NCBI RefSeq assembly: GCF_014199195.1
Contig: NZ_JACIJE010000007.1
Location: forward strand, 124,001-188,000
Source of the DNA: Neoroseomonas alkaliterrae
Lineage (GTDB): Bacteria > Pseudomonadota > Alphaproteobacteria > Acetobacterales > Acetobacteraceae
Reading direction: 5' to 3'
Length of the DNA stretch: 64,000 bases
Each line of letters starts with the position of its first letter. The first letter of the stretch is position 1. The notes under the pieces are model-generated. The model saw only the letters and a program-made list of their open reading frames with translations, was not told the origin of the DNA and ran no database searches. Shown one piece after another: positions 1-8,324 of this stretch. Both the position numbers and the translations under genes were made by a program.

Positions 1-34
1 CCGGCCCCGGATTGCGCGGAGGTTAACGGCCCCG

Positions 35-697
35 TCAGCCGCCGGGCAGGATGCTGCGCAGGCTCTCGAAGCCGAGGGAGAGGCTGCCCATGCGCAGCGA
101 GAGCTGCCCGTTCACGCGCTCCGCCCCGGTCAGGGTGCCGCGCACGGCGAAGGGGATGGAGACCGCCTCGCCATTGGCGCCGCGCCCCGTCACCTGCACG
201 CGGTAGGTGCCGTCGGCGAGGCTGCGCCCGGCGAGGTCGCGCCCGTCCCAGTTCCAGCCGCGCGCCTCGGCGCCGAGGGCGACGACCTCCTGCCGCAGCA
301 CGCGGCCGCCGGCGTCGAGCACCGCGACCTCGGCGAAGCGCGCGCTGCCGGCCGGCGGCAGGCGGATCTCGGCGCGGCCTTCCTGCAGCGCGACGCGGTC
401 GGCGTCCACCTCCACGCGCCGCCCGATCAGCGGCGCGGCGGCGGTGAGCTGCGCGGCCTGCTGCAGCGCGATGAGCTGGTTCAGGTTGCGGTTCATCGCG
501 ATCTGCTGCTCGACCGAGGCGAATTGCACGAGCTGGTTCGTCATCTGGTTGGTGTCGAGCGGATCAGTCGGGCTCTGGTTGCGCAGCTGCGTCGTCAGCA
601 GCGTGAGGAAGGTGTTGAAGTCGCTCGCGAGGCGCGTGCCGTTCCCCGTGGCGGCGGTGGCGGCGTTGGCGCCGGCGGCGGCGATGCTTCCGGACAT
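35..697 (-). CDS. flgD: Flagellar hook assembly scaffold FlgD
   Basis: FlgD is the capping scaffold that lets FlgE hook subunits polymerise outside the cell. The 220-residue product has the FlgD N-terminal signature (FNTFLTLLTTQLRNQSPTDPL, roughly residues 24-44, then TNQLVQFASVEQQIAMNRNL) and a C-terminal Ig-like FlgD_ig region (GRDLAGRSLADGTYRVQVTG). The frame stays open far upstream, but the start at 697 is set by a GGAGG Shine-Dalgarno sequence 7 bases before ATG and by alignment with the family N-terminus. It follows fliK by 17 bases, so the two are one operon. Confidence 0.95.
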   Translation of the reverse strand: MSGSIAAAGANAATAATGNGTRLASDFNTFLTLLTTQLRNQSPTDPLDTNQMTNQLVQFASVEQQIAMNRNLNQLIALQQAAQLTAAAPLIGRRVEVDADRVALQEGRAEIRLPPAGSARFAEVAVLDAGGRVLRQEVVALGAEARGWNWDGRDLAGRSLADGTYRVQVTGRGANGEAVSIPFAVRGTLTGAERVNGQLSLRMGSLSLGFESLRSILPGG

Positions 698-714
698 GGC
701 GGATCCTCCGGGCG

Positions 715-1968
715 TCAGATGGCGAGGTCGATCAGCGAGAGCGGGCGGCGTGCCGGGCCGGCGGCCGCGGGCGCCTCGGGCGGGGCGGCCGCGAGCGGTC
801 CGCGACGGCCCTCCCCGTGGCGGTGGCCGGGCTGGCCGGCGCCGCCATCGCCGGCGCCGCGTTCGGCGAGCGCGAAGCTCAGCCGGCGCTCCTCCGGCGC
901 TATCCCCGCCTGGCCGAGCGCGCGGTCCAGCTCGCGCTGGTCGCGTTGCAGCAGCGCGAGCGTCTCCGGCCGTTCGGCGAGGATGCGGACCTCCGCCGCG
1001 CCGTCGGCGCGCTCGACGCTGATCTCGACGCGGCCGAGCTCGGCGGGTTCGAGCGTGACGGCAAGGCGCGCCGTGCCACCGGGAATGGCGACCGCGACGA
1101 CCACCGGGGCGAGCTGGCGCACCGGCGGCGGGATCGGGGCGTCGCGTGGGGGTGCCGCGGCTGGCGGCGGCGTGGCCGCATGGCCGGCCTGCGGCGGCGG
1201 AATCGCCGCGGAGGGCGGGGGCGTTGGTGCGCTTGCCACTGGCCGTTCGGGCGGCGCGGGGGTGGGCGCTTCCGGTGCGAAAGCGGCCTGTGTGGCATCC
1301 GAAGACGCTGCGGGTCTGGGCATGTCCGCGGGCGATGCCTGCGGCTGGTCGGCGAGCGCGGCGCCATGGGCGGCGGGCGCGCCGTTCGGCGTCCCCGGGA
1401 CGGATTCCGCCTCTGGCGATGACGGCAGCCCCGATGCCTGCGCGGCCAGCGGCGGCGGCTGCGGCTGCGGGCGAGGCGCCTCGCGCGTGGTGGCTGGCCC
1501 GCGCTCGATGCCCGGCGCGGCCGGTGCCGCCGCGTCCGGGGCGGGCTGGGGCGGCGCGGCAGCGGCGGCCGGCGGCCGGGCCGCCGGGTCGCCGCCCTGT
1601 GGCGGAGAGGGTGCGGGCACCGCGGCAGGCGCGGCCTGCGACGGTGCGGGCAAGCCCGCTGCCATGCCGGACGCGTCGGGCGCCGCCTCCTGCCGCGCGG
1701 GCGGCGAAGGCTGCGCCGCGGCGGCGATGGCCGGCGAGGGCGGCGCGAGCTGCGGCGTGGCAGGTGCCTCCGCGCCAGGCGCCTCGGCCGGTGCCGGCGT
1801 CGCGGCGGCGGGCTGCTCCATCCCCGGCGGATCCTGCTCCGCGCCCGCATTCGTCGCGGCCCGGATGCCCGCGAGCAGCGCCGCGAAGGCGCCCTCGGCC
1901 GGAGCGGCGGTTGCCGCCGCCGAGGCGGTCGCCGGCACCTGCAACGTCATCACGGGCACGCAATCCAT
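715..1968 (-). CDS. fliK: Flagellar hook-length control protein FliK
   Basis: FliK is the secreted molecular ruler that switches the flagellar export apparatus from hook to filament substrates. The 417-residue protein has the expected build: a long Pro/Ala-rich disordered part (about residues 20-290) and a compact C-terminal Flg_hook domain (VTLEPAELGRVEISVE, then RILAERPETLALLQRDQRELDRAL). The chosen ATG has a GAGGG ribosome site; an in-frame ATG at 1950 is the alternative. First gene of a fliK-flgD operon divergent from flgE. Confidence 0.88.
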   Translation of the reverse strand: MDCVPVMTLQVPATASAAATAAPAEGAFAALLAGIRAATNAGAEQDPPGMEQPAAATPAPAEAPGAEAPATPQLAPPSPAIAAAAQPSPPARQEAAPDASGMAAGLPAPSQAAPAAVPAPSPPQGGDPAARPPAAAAAPPQPAPDAAAPAAPGIERGPATTREAPRPQPQPPPLAAQASGLPSSPEAESVPGTPNGAPAAHGAALADQPQASPADMPRPAASSDATQAAFAPEAPTPAPPERPVASAPTPPPSAAIPPPQAGHAATPPPAAAPPRDAPIPPPVRQLAPVVVAVAIPGGTARLAVTLEPAELGRVEISVERADGAAEVRILAERPETLALLQRDQRELDRALGQAGIAPEERRLSFALAERGAGDGGAGQPGHRHGEGRRGPLAAAPPEAPAAAGPARRPLSLIDLAI

Positions 1969-2024
1969 CGCCCTCGGGCCTTCGCGCTGTTGCCCCCGCC
2001 GCAGGGCGGGATCGTGGGCGGATC

Positions 2025-2040
2025 AGCAAGCGGCGGGCCA
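2025..2040 (-). promoter_or_regulatory. Candidate sigma-54 promoter for fliK-flgD
   Basis: Read on the minus strand this is TGGCCCGCCGCTTGCT: GG and GC are exactly 12 bases apart, matching the -24/-12 consensus TGGCAC-N5-TTGC with one change in the -24 block. Transcription would begin near 2014, leaving a leader of about 46 bases before fliK. Sigma-54 control of hook genes is well known in alphaproteobacteria; the assignment here is by motif only. Confidence 0.55.
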
Positions 2041-2160
2041 GCCCGCGCCGTGCGACAAGGCGGCAGGCCCTGCCGCCCGCCCGGCCGAAACTGCCGCCTC
2101 GCGGCAGGCCGCGCAGGGTCGCTGGCGCGCCTGCGCTGGCGCGGCGCGTGCGGCCTGCGA

Positions 2161-2176
2161 TGGCATGGCGCTTGCG
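2161..2176 (+). promoter_or_regulatory. Candidate sigma-54 promoter for flgEKL
   Basis: TGGCATGGCGCTTGCG matches the sigma-54 -24/-12 consensus, with GG at 2162-2163 and GC at 2174-2175. Predicted start of transcription is near 2187, about 24 bases before flgE, and the flgE ribosome site (GGAG at 2201) falls inside that leader. It faces the candidate promoter at 2025-2040 across the divergent gap. Motif evidence only. Confidence 0.6.
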
Positions 2177-2210
2177 AAACACCCGGCCGTTCAGCCTCGC
2201 GGAGACGCCG

Positions 2211-3503
2211 ATGTCCCTGTTCGGATCCATGACCACCGCCATCAGCGGCCTCAACGCCCAGGCCCGCGCGCTCGGCCATGTCTCGGACAATGTCGCCAAC
2301 AGCCAGACGGTGGGCTTCAAGCGCACCGACACCAACTTCGTCTCCTACCTGACCGACAGCACGCTCTCGGTGCACCGGCCGGGCTCGGTGGTCGCGCGGC
2401 CCGACTATACCAACACCGTCCAGGGCACGATCGAGCAGACCGAGAACCCCATCGCGCTCGCCATCGCCGGTCAGGGCTTCTTCTCGGTGGCGCTGCCGAC
2501 CGGCACGGCCAACGGCCAGGTCACCTTCGACGAGCGTCAGTTCTTCACCCGCGCCGGCGACTTCCAGATGGACCGCAACGGCTACATGGTGAACGGCGCG
2601 GGGTATTTCCTGCAGGGCTGGCTAGCCAACGCGGCCGGCGAGCCGGACCGCACGCGCATCCAGCCCATCCGCATCAGCGAGCTGGTCTTCAACCCGATCG
2701 CGACCTCGACCATCGAGCTCTCGGCCAACCTGCCGGCGGGCGGCACGGCGCCGGTCTCCACCCAGCTCAACGTCTATGACAGCCTCGGCGCGCTGCAGCC
2801 GATGACGCTGACCTGGACGCCGGCCGGGGCGAATACCTGGACGCTCGACATTTCGGCCCCCGGCGCGGGCGGCTCGCTCGGCACGATCGACCTGCAGTTC
2901 GGCCAGGCGGCGAGCCCGCCGGTGGCCGACGGCACCATCGGCGGCTTCGCCAACCCGACCGGCACCCTCGCCGGCGCCGCCTCGGTGCCCGGCGACCCGG
3001 CGCTCGTCTCCTTCACCGCGAATTTCGGCCAGGGGCCGCAGGCTATCACGCTCAATCTCGGCGCCTTCGCCGCGGCGCGCGGCGTGACGCAATACGCCGG
3101 CGACGAATACGTGGTGCGCAACCTCGCCCAGGACGGCGTGCCGCTCGGCGCCTACTCCTCAGTCTCGGTGCGCGAGAACGGCGATGTCGCCATCAACTAC
3201 GATAACGGCCAGTCGCGCGTGATCGCGCGCGTGCCCATCACCACCTTCAACGCGCCCGACATGCTCCAGCGCCTGGACGGCCAGGCCTTCATGCGCACGC
3301 TGGAAAGCGGGGAGGCGCGGACCTCCGACCCCGCCTCGAACGGCGCGGGGCGGCTTGCCGTCGGCTCGATCGAGCGCTCGAACGTGGACATTGCCTCCGA
3401 GTTCTCGAAGCTGATCGTGGCGCAGCGCGCCTACACGGCGAACACGCGCATCGTCACCGCCTCGGACGAGATGCTCCAGGACACCATCAACATGCGCCGC
3501 TGA
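2211..3503 (+). CDS. flgE: Flagellar hook protein FlgE
   Basis: FlgE is the structural subunit of the flagellar hook. The 430-residue product begins with the flagellar rod/hook N-terminal helix (MSLFGSMTTAISGLNAQA, then VSDNVANSQTVGFKRTDT), contains the FlgE D2 region in the middle and ends with the conserved C-terminal helix (SNVDIASEFSKLIVAQRAY, then NTRIVTASDEMLQDTINMRR). The start is the ATG ten bases after GGAG; a much longer open frame upstream is ignored because homology begins here. flgK follows after 20 bases. Confidence 0.96.
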   Translation: MSLFGSMTTAISGLNAQARALGHVSDNVANSQTVGFKRTDTNFVSYLTDSTLSVHRPGSVVARPDYTNTVQGTIEQTENPIALAIAGQGFFSVALPTGTANGQVTFDERQFFTRAGDFQMDRNGYMVNGAGYFLQGWLANAAGEPDRTRIQPIRISELVFNPIATSTIELSANLPAGGTAPVSTQLNVYDSLGALQPMTLTWTPAGANTWTLDISAPGAGGSLGTIDLQFGQAASPPVADGTIGGFANPTGTLAGAASVPGDPALVSFTANFGQGPQAITLNLGAFAAARGVTQYAGDEYVVRNLAQDGVPLGAYSSVSVRENGDVAINYDNGQSRVIARVPITTFNAPDMLQRLDGQAFMRTLESGEARTSDPASNGAGRLAVGSIERSNVDIASEFSKLIVAQRAYTANTRIVTASDEMLQDTINMRR

Positions 3504-3523
3504 GCGGCTGAGGACGGCGGGCC

Positions 3524-5053
3524 ATGAGCCTCGATGCCGCATTGCTGACGGCGCGTTCGGGCATCCTGCACACCCAGCGCGCGCTGGCCGCCGCGGCGAA
3601 CGACATCGCCAATGCGGACACCGCCGGCCACACGAAGAAGACGGTCGCCTCGCGCGCGGTGCAGGCGGACGGCGTGGGCATCGGCGTGCGCAGCCTCGCG
3701 CCCTCGCGCGACGTGGACGAGGCGCTGGTGACCGAACTCAACGCGCGGCGCGCCGCCGCCGCCGGGGCGGAGGTCCGCCTGCGGCTGCTGCAGGGCATCG
3801 AGGCCGCCCATGGCCGCACCGAGGCCGGCGACGGCCTGGGCGACCTGATGGCCGCGCTGCGCGTCGGCTTCGAGGATCTGCGCGCCGACCCCGCCGAGCC
3901 CGGCCGCCAGGCGGCGCTGCTGCTGGATGCCGTGGCGCTCGCCGCGCGGCTGAACGAGACCTCCGCCGCCGTGCAGCAGGCGCGCCAGCAGGCGCAGGAC
4001 GGCATCGTGGCCGAGGTCGCGCGCATCAACGAGGCGCTGCGCGAGATCGCGGGGCTGACGCGCGAGATCCGCGACCAGATCGCGCTGACCGGCCATGCCG
4101 CGGCGCTCGAGGACCGGCGCGACGCGGCGATCGCGCGGCTTTCCGAATCGCTCGAGGTCCGTGCGCTGAAGCGGGAGGACGGCAGCCTCGTGCTCGTCGC
4201 GCGCGGCGGCATGGTGCTGCCGCTGGATGAGCGCGCCGACGCCTTCGCCACCGCCGATGCCTCGCTGGGCCCCAGCGCCTTCCACGGTTCGGGCGGCACC
4301 ATCCCGGACATCACCCTGGGCGGGGTGGATGTGACGCGCAGCCTCCTCGGCGGGCGGCTCGCCGAATACGTCGCGCTGCGCGACGCGACGCTGCCGCGCT
4401 ACCAGGCCGAGCTCGATCTCGCCGCGGCGAACCTCGCCGCGCGCTTCGAGGGGCAGGGGCTGCGGCTCTTCACCGATGCGGCCGGGTCGGTGCCGGACCC
4501 CACGCTTGCCTATGCGGGCGGCGCGATGGTCGGCTTCGCCGGGACCATCCGCGTCAATCCGGCGGTGGCGGCCAACCCCGCGCTGCTGCGCGACGGCACC
4601 CATGCGGTGGCGGGCAGCCTGAGCGGGCCTTCCGCCTTCACGCCGAACCCGCCGGGCGGGCCGGCGGGCTTCACCACGCTGCTCGACCGCGTGCTCGACT
4701 TCACCTTCGGGCGCGATGCGCAGGCGGGCGTCGGCTGGCCGCCCATCGCCACGGCCGGTCTGGGGCCGGATGGCACGCTCGCCTCCCCCTTCGGCGCGCC
4801 GCCGACGCTCGAGGCCTATGCCGGGCTGCTGACCGCGGTGCACACCGCCGACCGCGCGGCGGCGAGCGCGGCGCTGAGCGGGGCGCAGGCGCTGGTCGGC
4901 GGCCTCGAGGCGCGCTTCGCGCAGCGTTCGGGCGTGGACGTGGACCAGGAGATGGCTGCGATGGTGGCGCTGCAGAATGCCTATGCCGCCAATGCGCGCG
5001 TGCTCTCGACGGTGCAGGCGATGTGGGACGCGCTGCTCGGCGCGGTGAGGTGA
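3524..5053 (+). CDS. flgK: Flagellar hook-associated protein 1 FlgK
   Basis: FlgK is the first hook-filament junction protein. The 509-residue sequence has the flagellar rod-type N-terminus (residues 10-33, GILHTQRALAAAANDIANAD), a long variable middle, and the HAP1 C-terminus (SGVDVDQEMAAMVALQNAYA followed by ANARVLSTVQAMWDALL). It is shorter than the enterobacterial protein (about 547 residues) but complete. It lies between flgE and flgL with 20- and 4-base gaps, so translation is probably coupled. Confidence 0.93.
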   Translation: MSLDAALLTARSGILHTQRALAAAANDIANADTAGHTKKTVASRAVQADGVGIGVRSLAPSRDVDEALVTELNARRAAAAGAEVRLRLLQGIEAAHGRTEAGDGLGDLMAALRVGFEDLRADPAEPGRQAALLLDAVALAARLNETSAAVQQARQQAQDGIVAEVARINEALREIAGLTREIRDQIALTGHAAALEDRRDAAIARLSESLEVRALKREDGSLVLVARGGMVLPLDERADAFATADASLGPSAFHGSGGTIPDITLGGVDVTRSLLGGRLAEYVALRDATLPRYQAELDLAAANLAARFEGQGLRLFTDAAGSVPDPTLAYAGGAMVGFAGTIRVNPAVAANPALLRDGTHAVAGSLSGPSAFTPNPPGGPAGFTTLLDRVLDFTFGRDAQAGVGWPPIATAGLGPDGTLASPFGAPPTLEAYAGLLTAVHTADRAAASAALSGAQALVGGLEARFAQRSGVDVDQEMAAMVALQNAYAANARVLSTVQAMWDALLGAVR

Positions 5054-5057
5054 GGCC

Positions 5058-6116
5058 ATGACCATCGGCATGATCGGGCGGCTCGACACCGGGGCGGCGA
5101 TGCTGCGCGCGCGGCTCGAGGTGCTGACGCGCCAGGTCTCGGACGGGCGGCAGGGGCCGGGCTATGGCGACATCGCGCCCGAGGCCCGCCGCGCGGTGGA
5201 CCTGCGCGCCGAGCTCGACCGGCGCGAGGTCTGGCAGGGCACGATCTCCCGCGCGCTCGCGCGCACGGCGGTGGCGCAGGGAACGCTCGGGCGCATCGCC
5301 GACATCGCGACGCAGTTCTACCAGGAGGCGATCCGCCTCGACGGCACCTCGGGCGCGCGCATCACGGCGGTCGCGACGGCCGCGCGCGCGGCGATGGTCG
5401 AGGTCGCCTCGCTCCTCAACGAGCGCCATGCCGGCGAATACCTGTTCGGCGGCAGCGACAGCGCCAATCCGCCCATCCCTGACCCGCAGGGCATCCTCGG
5501 CAGCGGGATGGCGAGCGGCATCGCCGCGGCGGTGGCCGGGCTGACGGCCGGCAATGCCGCAGCGGTGGCGGCGGCGACGCTCGCCGCCGCGCAGTCCGAC
5601 GCGCCGGGGGTCACGCCCTTCTCGGCCTTCCTCTCGGACCCGGCGCGGGGGCTCGGCGAGCCGCGCCGCTCGGTGCCGGCGGCCGAGGGCGAGCGCGTGG
5701 CCTATGGCCTTTTTGCCAACCGCAACGCGGCGGCGACGAGCAGCGGGGAGACCACCGGCTCCTGGGCGCGGGACGTGCTGCGCGGCCTCGCGACCCTGGC
5801 GGCGCTGGACCCGGCCCAGGCCTCGCTCTCGCCCGGCTTCACGGATCTGATGGCCGTGGTGCGCGACGGGCTGCGCAGCGCGGTGGAGGCGATCGGGGCC
5901 GAGCGGGGGGCGCTCGGCGCCACAGAGCAGCGGCTCGAGGCCACGGCGCGGCGCCATGCTGAGGTCTCGGTGGCGCTGGCGGGCCAGCTCGCGGGGATCG
6001 AGGAGGTGGACATGGCGGCGACGATCAGCCGGCTGCAGGCGACGCAGACGCAGCTCGAGGCGTCCTACCGTGCGATCTCGCTGGTCTCGGGACTGACGCT
6101 GACGCGATTCCTGTGA
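5058..6116 (+). CDS. flgL: Flagellar hook-associated protein 3 FlgL
   Basis: FlgL is the second junction protein between hook and flagellin filament. The 352-residue product is flagellin-like: an N-terminal helical region that includes LEVLTRQVSDGRQGPGYGDI, the typical HAGEYLFGGS segment at about residues 126-135, and a C-terminal helix (SRLQATQTQLEASYRAISLV). The N-terminal repeat region is divergent from enteric FlgL. Last gene of the flgE-flgK-flgL run. Confidence 0.88.
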   Translation: MTIGMIGRLDTGAAMLRARLEVLTRQVSDGRQGPGYGDIAPEARRAVDLRAELDRREVWQGTISRALARTAVAQGTLGRIADIATQFYQEAIRLDGTSGARITAVATAARAAMVEVASLLNERHAGEYLFGGSDSANPPIPDPQGILGSGMASGIAAAVAGLTAGNAAAVAAATLAAAQSDAPGVTPFSAFLSDPARGLGEPRRSVPAAEGERVAYGLFANRNAAATSSGETTGSWARDVLRGLATLAALDPAQASLSPGFTDLMAVVRDGLRSAVEAIGAERGALGATEQRLEATARRHAEVSVALAGQLAGIEEVDMAATISRLQATQTQLEASYRAISLVSGLTLTRFL

Positions 6117-6252
6117 CGGCGCGGCGGCGCGATTCAGCCTCGGTTAACGGGGGGTGCGCCATTCTGTCCCGGACACCGCAAGACGCGGCGCGCAACCCGG
6201 CCCCCGCCACGGTCACGACCGCGTGGGCCATCGGACCCAGGGGAAGACCCCG

Positions 6253-7083
6253 ATGTCGCTCAATTCCGTCAACACCAACATCGGCGCCATGGTGGCGCTG
6301 CAGTCGCTCAACCGCACCAACGAGCAGCTCAACGCCACGCAGAAGCGCATCTCCACCGGCCTGCGCGTCAACGACGCGAAGGACGACGGCGCGGCCTTCG
6401 CCGTGGCGCAGGCGGTGCGCGCCGACGTGGCGGGCCTGACCGCCGCCAACGAGCAGCTCGGCGGCGTGAAGGGCATCCTCGACACCGCGCTCTCGGGGCT
6501 GAACAAGGTCTCCGAGACCATGGTGAAGGTGCGCGAGACGCTGGTGCGCCTCGCCGACGACACGCTGAACGCCGAGCAGCGCGATCAGTACGAGGCGCAG
6601 TACACGGCGCTGCGCACGCAGATCCAGAACTTCATCGCCGACGCGACCTACAACGGCCGCTCGCTGCTCTCGACCGCGGCGCCGGTCGGCGGCAACATTA
6701 CCACCACCCGCAACGAGAACGGCACGACCTACACCATCACCGCGGTGAATGGTGCGGGCACGCTGATCGTGGCCGCCGCGCCGGCGGATGCGGCGGCGGC
6801 GCAGGCCGCCCTCGGCAGCGGCGGCAATTTCGAGACGGTGCAGACCGCGATCAGCAACGCGCTGAACACCTTCGGCTCGGATGCGCGCTACGTGGACGCG
6901 CAGATCGCCTACAACAAGGACAAGGCCGATGCGCTGGAGGCGGGCCTCGGCGCGCTGATCGACGCCGATCTCGCCAAGGAGTCGGCGCGGCTGCAGTCGC
7001 TGCAGATCCGCCAGCAGCTCGGCACCCAGGCGCTGTCCATCGCGAACCAGGCGCCGCAGACGCTGCTGAGCCTGTTCCGCTGA
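6253..7083 (+). CDS. fliC: Flagellin
   Basis: This is the flagellar filament subunit. The 276-residue protein has the conserved flagellin D0/D1 N-terminus (MSLNSVNTNIGAMVALQSLN) and C-terminus (SARLQSLQIRQQLGTQALSI, then ANQAPQTLLSLFR) with a short variable centre (about residues 150-205), a compact form common in alphaproteobacteria. The start ATG is chosen from family alignment and follows AGGGGAAG. It has its own 136-base upstream region, in which I could not identify a convincing promoter. flbT and flaF follow. Confidence 0.97.
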   Translation: MSLNSVNTNIGAMVALQSLNRTNEQLNATQKRISTGLRVNDAKDDGAAFAVAQAVRADVAGLTAANEQLGGVKGILDTALSGLNKVSETMVKVRETLVRLADDTLNAEQRDQYEAQYTALRTQIQNFIADATYNGRSLLSTAAPVGGNITTTRNENGTTYTITAVNGAGTLIVAAAPADAAAAQAALGSGGNFETVQTAISNALNTFGSDARYVDAQIAYNKDKADALEAGLGALIDADLAKESARLQSLQIRQQLGTQALSIANQAPQTLLSLFR

Positions 7084-7092
7084 TCCCCCGGG

Positions 7093-7119
7093 CGGCGCCG
7101 GCCCTCTCGGCCGGCGCCG
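7093..7119 (+). terminator. Stem-loop between flagellin and flbT
   Basis: An 11-bp perfect inverted repeat (7093-7103 against 7109-7119, loop CTCTC) begins 10 bases after the flagellin stop codon. There is no T tract, so it may be a partial terminator or an mRNA-stabilising 3' structure separating the abundant flagellin message from flbT-flaF. Confidence 0.5.
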
Positions 7120-7150
7120 GTCCACCCCCAACGCTCCCCGGGAGGACAGG

Positions 7151-7573
7151 ATGTCCACGCTGGTTCTCGAACTCCGACAGGGCGACCTGATGGTCGTCAA
7201 CGGCGCGCCGATCAGGTTCCGCAACCGCGCGCGCATCGAGCTCACCGCCAAGGCGCGGTTCCTCTTCGGCAAGCAGCTCATGACGCCGGAGATGGCGAAC
7301 ACGCCCGCGCGCCGCATCTATTTCGCCCTGCAGACGGCCTATATCGGCGACGAGGACGAGCGCGAGGCGGGCCTCGCCGTCGCCCGCCGCCTGATCGCCG
7401 AGTTCCAGGCCGCCACCACCTCGCCACTCGCACGCGACCTGCTCGACCGCGCGCTCGCCGCGGCCGAGGCCGATGAATGCTACCAGGCGCTGAAACTGGT
7501 CCGCCGGGTGATGCGGCATGAGGAGGTCGTGCTCGGCATCGCCGCCCCCGCCCTGCCTGCCGTGGAGGAATGA
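7151..7573 (+). CDS. flbT: Flagellin mRNA regulator FlbT
   Basis: FlbT binds the flagellin message and represses its translation or stability until the hook is complete; the family is essentially alphaproteobacterial. The 140-residue product matches it end to end: ELRQGDLMVVNGAPIRFRNR at the start, then TPARRIYFALQTAYIG. A strong GGGAGGA ribosome site precedes ATG. It sits directly after its presumed target and overlaps flaF by 4 bases (ATGA). Confidence 0.93.
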   Translation: MSTLVLELRQGDLMVVNGAPIRFRNRARIELTAKARFLFGKQLMTPEMANTPARRIYFALQTAYIGDEDEREAGLAVARRLIAEFQAATTSPLARDLLDRALAAAEADECYQALKLVRRVMRHEEVVLGIAAPALPAVEE

Positions 7574-7923
7574 CCCGCATGTCGCTGGCCGATCTGGTGC
7601 GCGCCTATGGCGCGACGCGCGCCGCCCTCGATCCGCGCGAGCAGGAGGCGGACATCATCCGTCGCGTCACCGGCTCGCTGCGCGCGGTGCAGGGCGATGA
7701 CGGGCCGGCGCGGATGCGGGCGGTGGCGGACAACAGGCGCCTCTGGCTCGCCATGGAATCGGCGCTGGTGCATCCGGCCAACCAGTTGCCGCCGGCGATG
7801 CGGGCGGGGCTCATCTCCCTCGGCCGCGCGGTGCAGCGCGAGATGGACGGGCCGGAACCCGACCTCGCCTTCCTCATCGAGGTGAACGAGCAGGTGGCCG
7901 CCGGCCTCACCGGGCAGGGCTGA
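7570..7923 (+). CDS. flaF: Flagellar biosynthesis regulator FlaF
   Basis: FlaF is required for flagellin synthesis or secretion and works opposite to FlbT. The 117-residue product has the FlaF pattern: an N-terminal Y-x-x-T helix (AYGATRAALDPREQEADIIR), the NRRLWLAMESAL segment, and LPPAMRAGLISLGRAVQRE. It is translationally coupled to flbT through the ATGA overlap. Confidence 0.9.
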   Translation: MTRMSLADLVRAYGATRAALDPREQEADIIRRVTGSLRAVQGDDGPARMRAVADNRRLWLAMESALVHPANQLPPAMRAGLISLGRAVQREMDGPEPDLAFLIEVNEQVAAGLTGQG

Positions 7924-7933
7924 CGGGCGGGGC

Positions 7934-8281
7934 TCAGTCCTGCGTGGCGGGAAGGGAGGGCGCTGGCTGCGGCGCCGTTTCCACGCGCGCGCCCGGGGGT
8001 GGGCGCACGCCGACCGGCACCGGGGCGTCCCAGACGGCGGCGGCGCGATAGGCCGCGATGGCGCGCTCGCTCGGGATTGTGTTCGAGACGTCGCCCACCG
8101 TGTCGCGGAACTCGATCACCACCATGCCGAGGCTGCTGTCGAGCCGCAGCCGCGGATTCGGCGTGGCCGGAGCGGCGGGCGGCGGCATCGCGCCCTCCGC
8201 GCGCTCCATGCCGGCCGCGCGCGGTGCGGCCCGGACCGGCTCGACAAGGGGAAGGCTGCGCAGCGCAAGATCGGGGGTCAT
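7934..8281 (-). CDS. Small FlaG-like protein of unknown function
   Basis: A 115-residue product with a Pro/Ala-rich first half and a conserved-looking segment, RLRLDSSLGMVVIEFRDTVG, followed by a short helix (IPSERAIAAYRAA). That beta-hairpin-then-IPxE-helix pattern resembles FlaG, a filament-length protein, and the position at the end of the flagellar cluster fits; similarity is weak and this is inference. The ATG at 8281 has AAAGGAG 9 bases upstream; a GTG at 8299 is less likely. Convergent with flaF, 10 bases apart. Confidence 0.6.
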   Translation of the reverse strand: MTPDLALRSLPLVEPVRAAPRAAGMERAEGAMPPPAAPATPNPRLRLDSSLGMVVIEFRDTVGDVSNTIPSERAIAAYRAAAVWDAPVPVGVRPPPGARVETAPQPAPSLPATQD

Positions 8282-8324
8282 GGCCGTAGCTCCTTTCACA
8301 TACTGCGAGACGCAGGGTTAAGGC

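Noticed and set aside
524-3485. Very long open frames in other frames across flgD-flgE
   Set aside because: They are shadows caused by high GC content: no start signals, low-complexity Arg/Pro/Ala composition, and full conflict with recognised genes.
6117-6252. Possible flagellin promoter (sigma-28 or sigma-54)
   Set aside because: I found no correctly spaced match, so no promoter is annotated.
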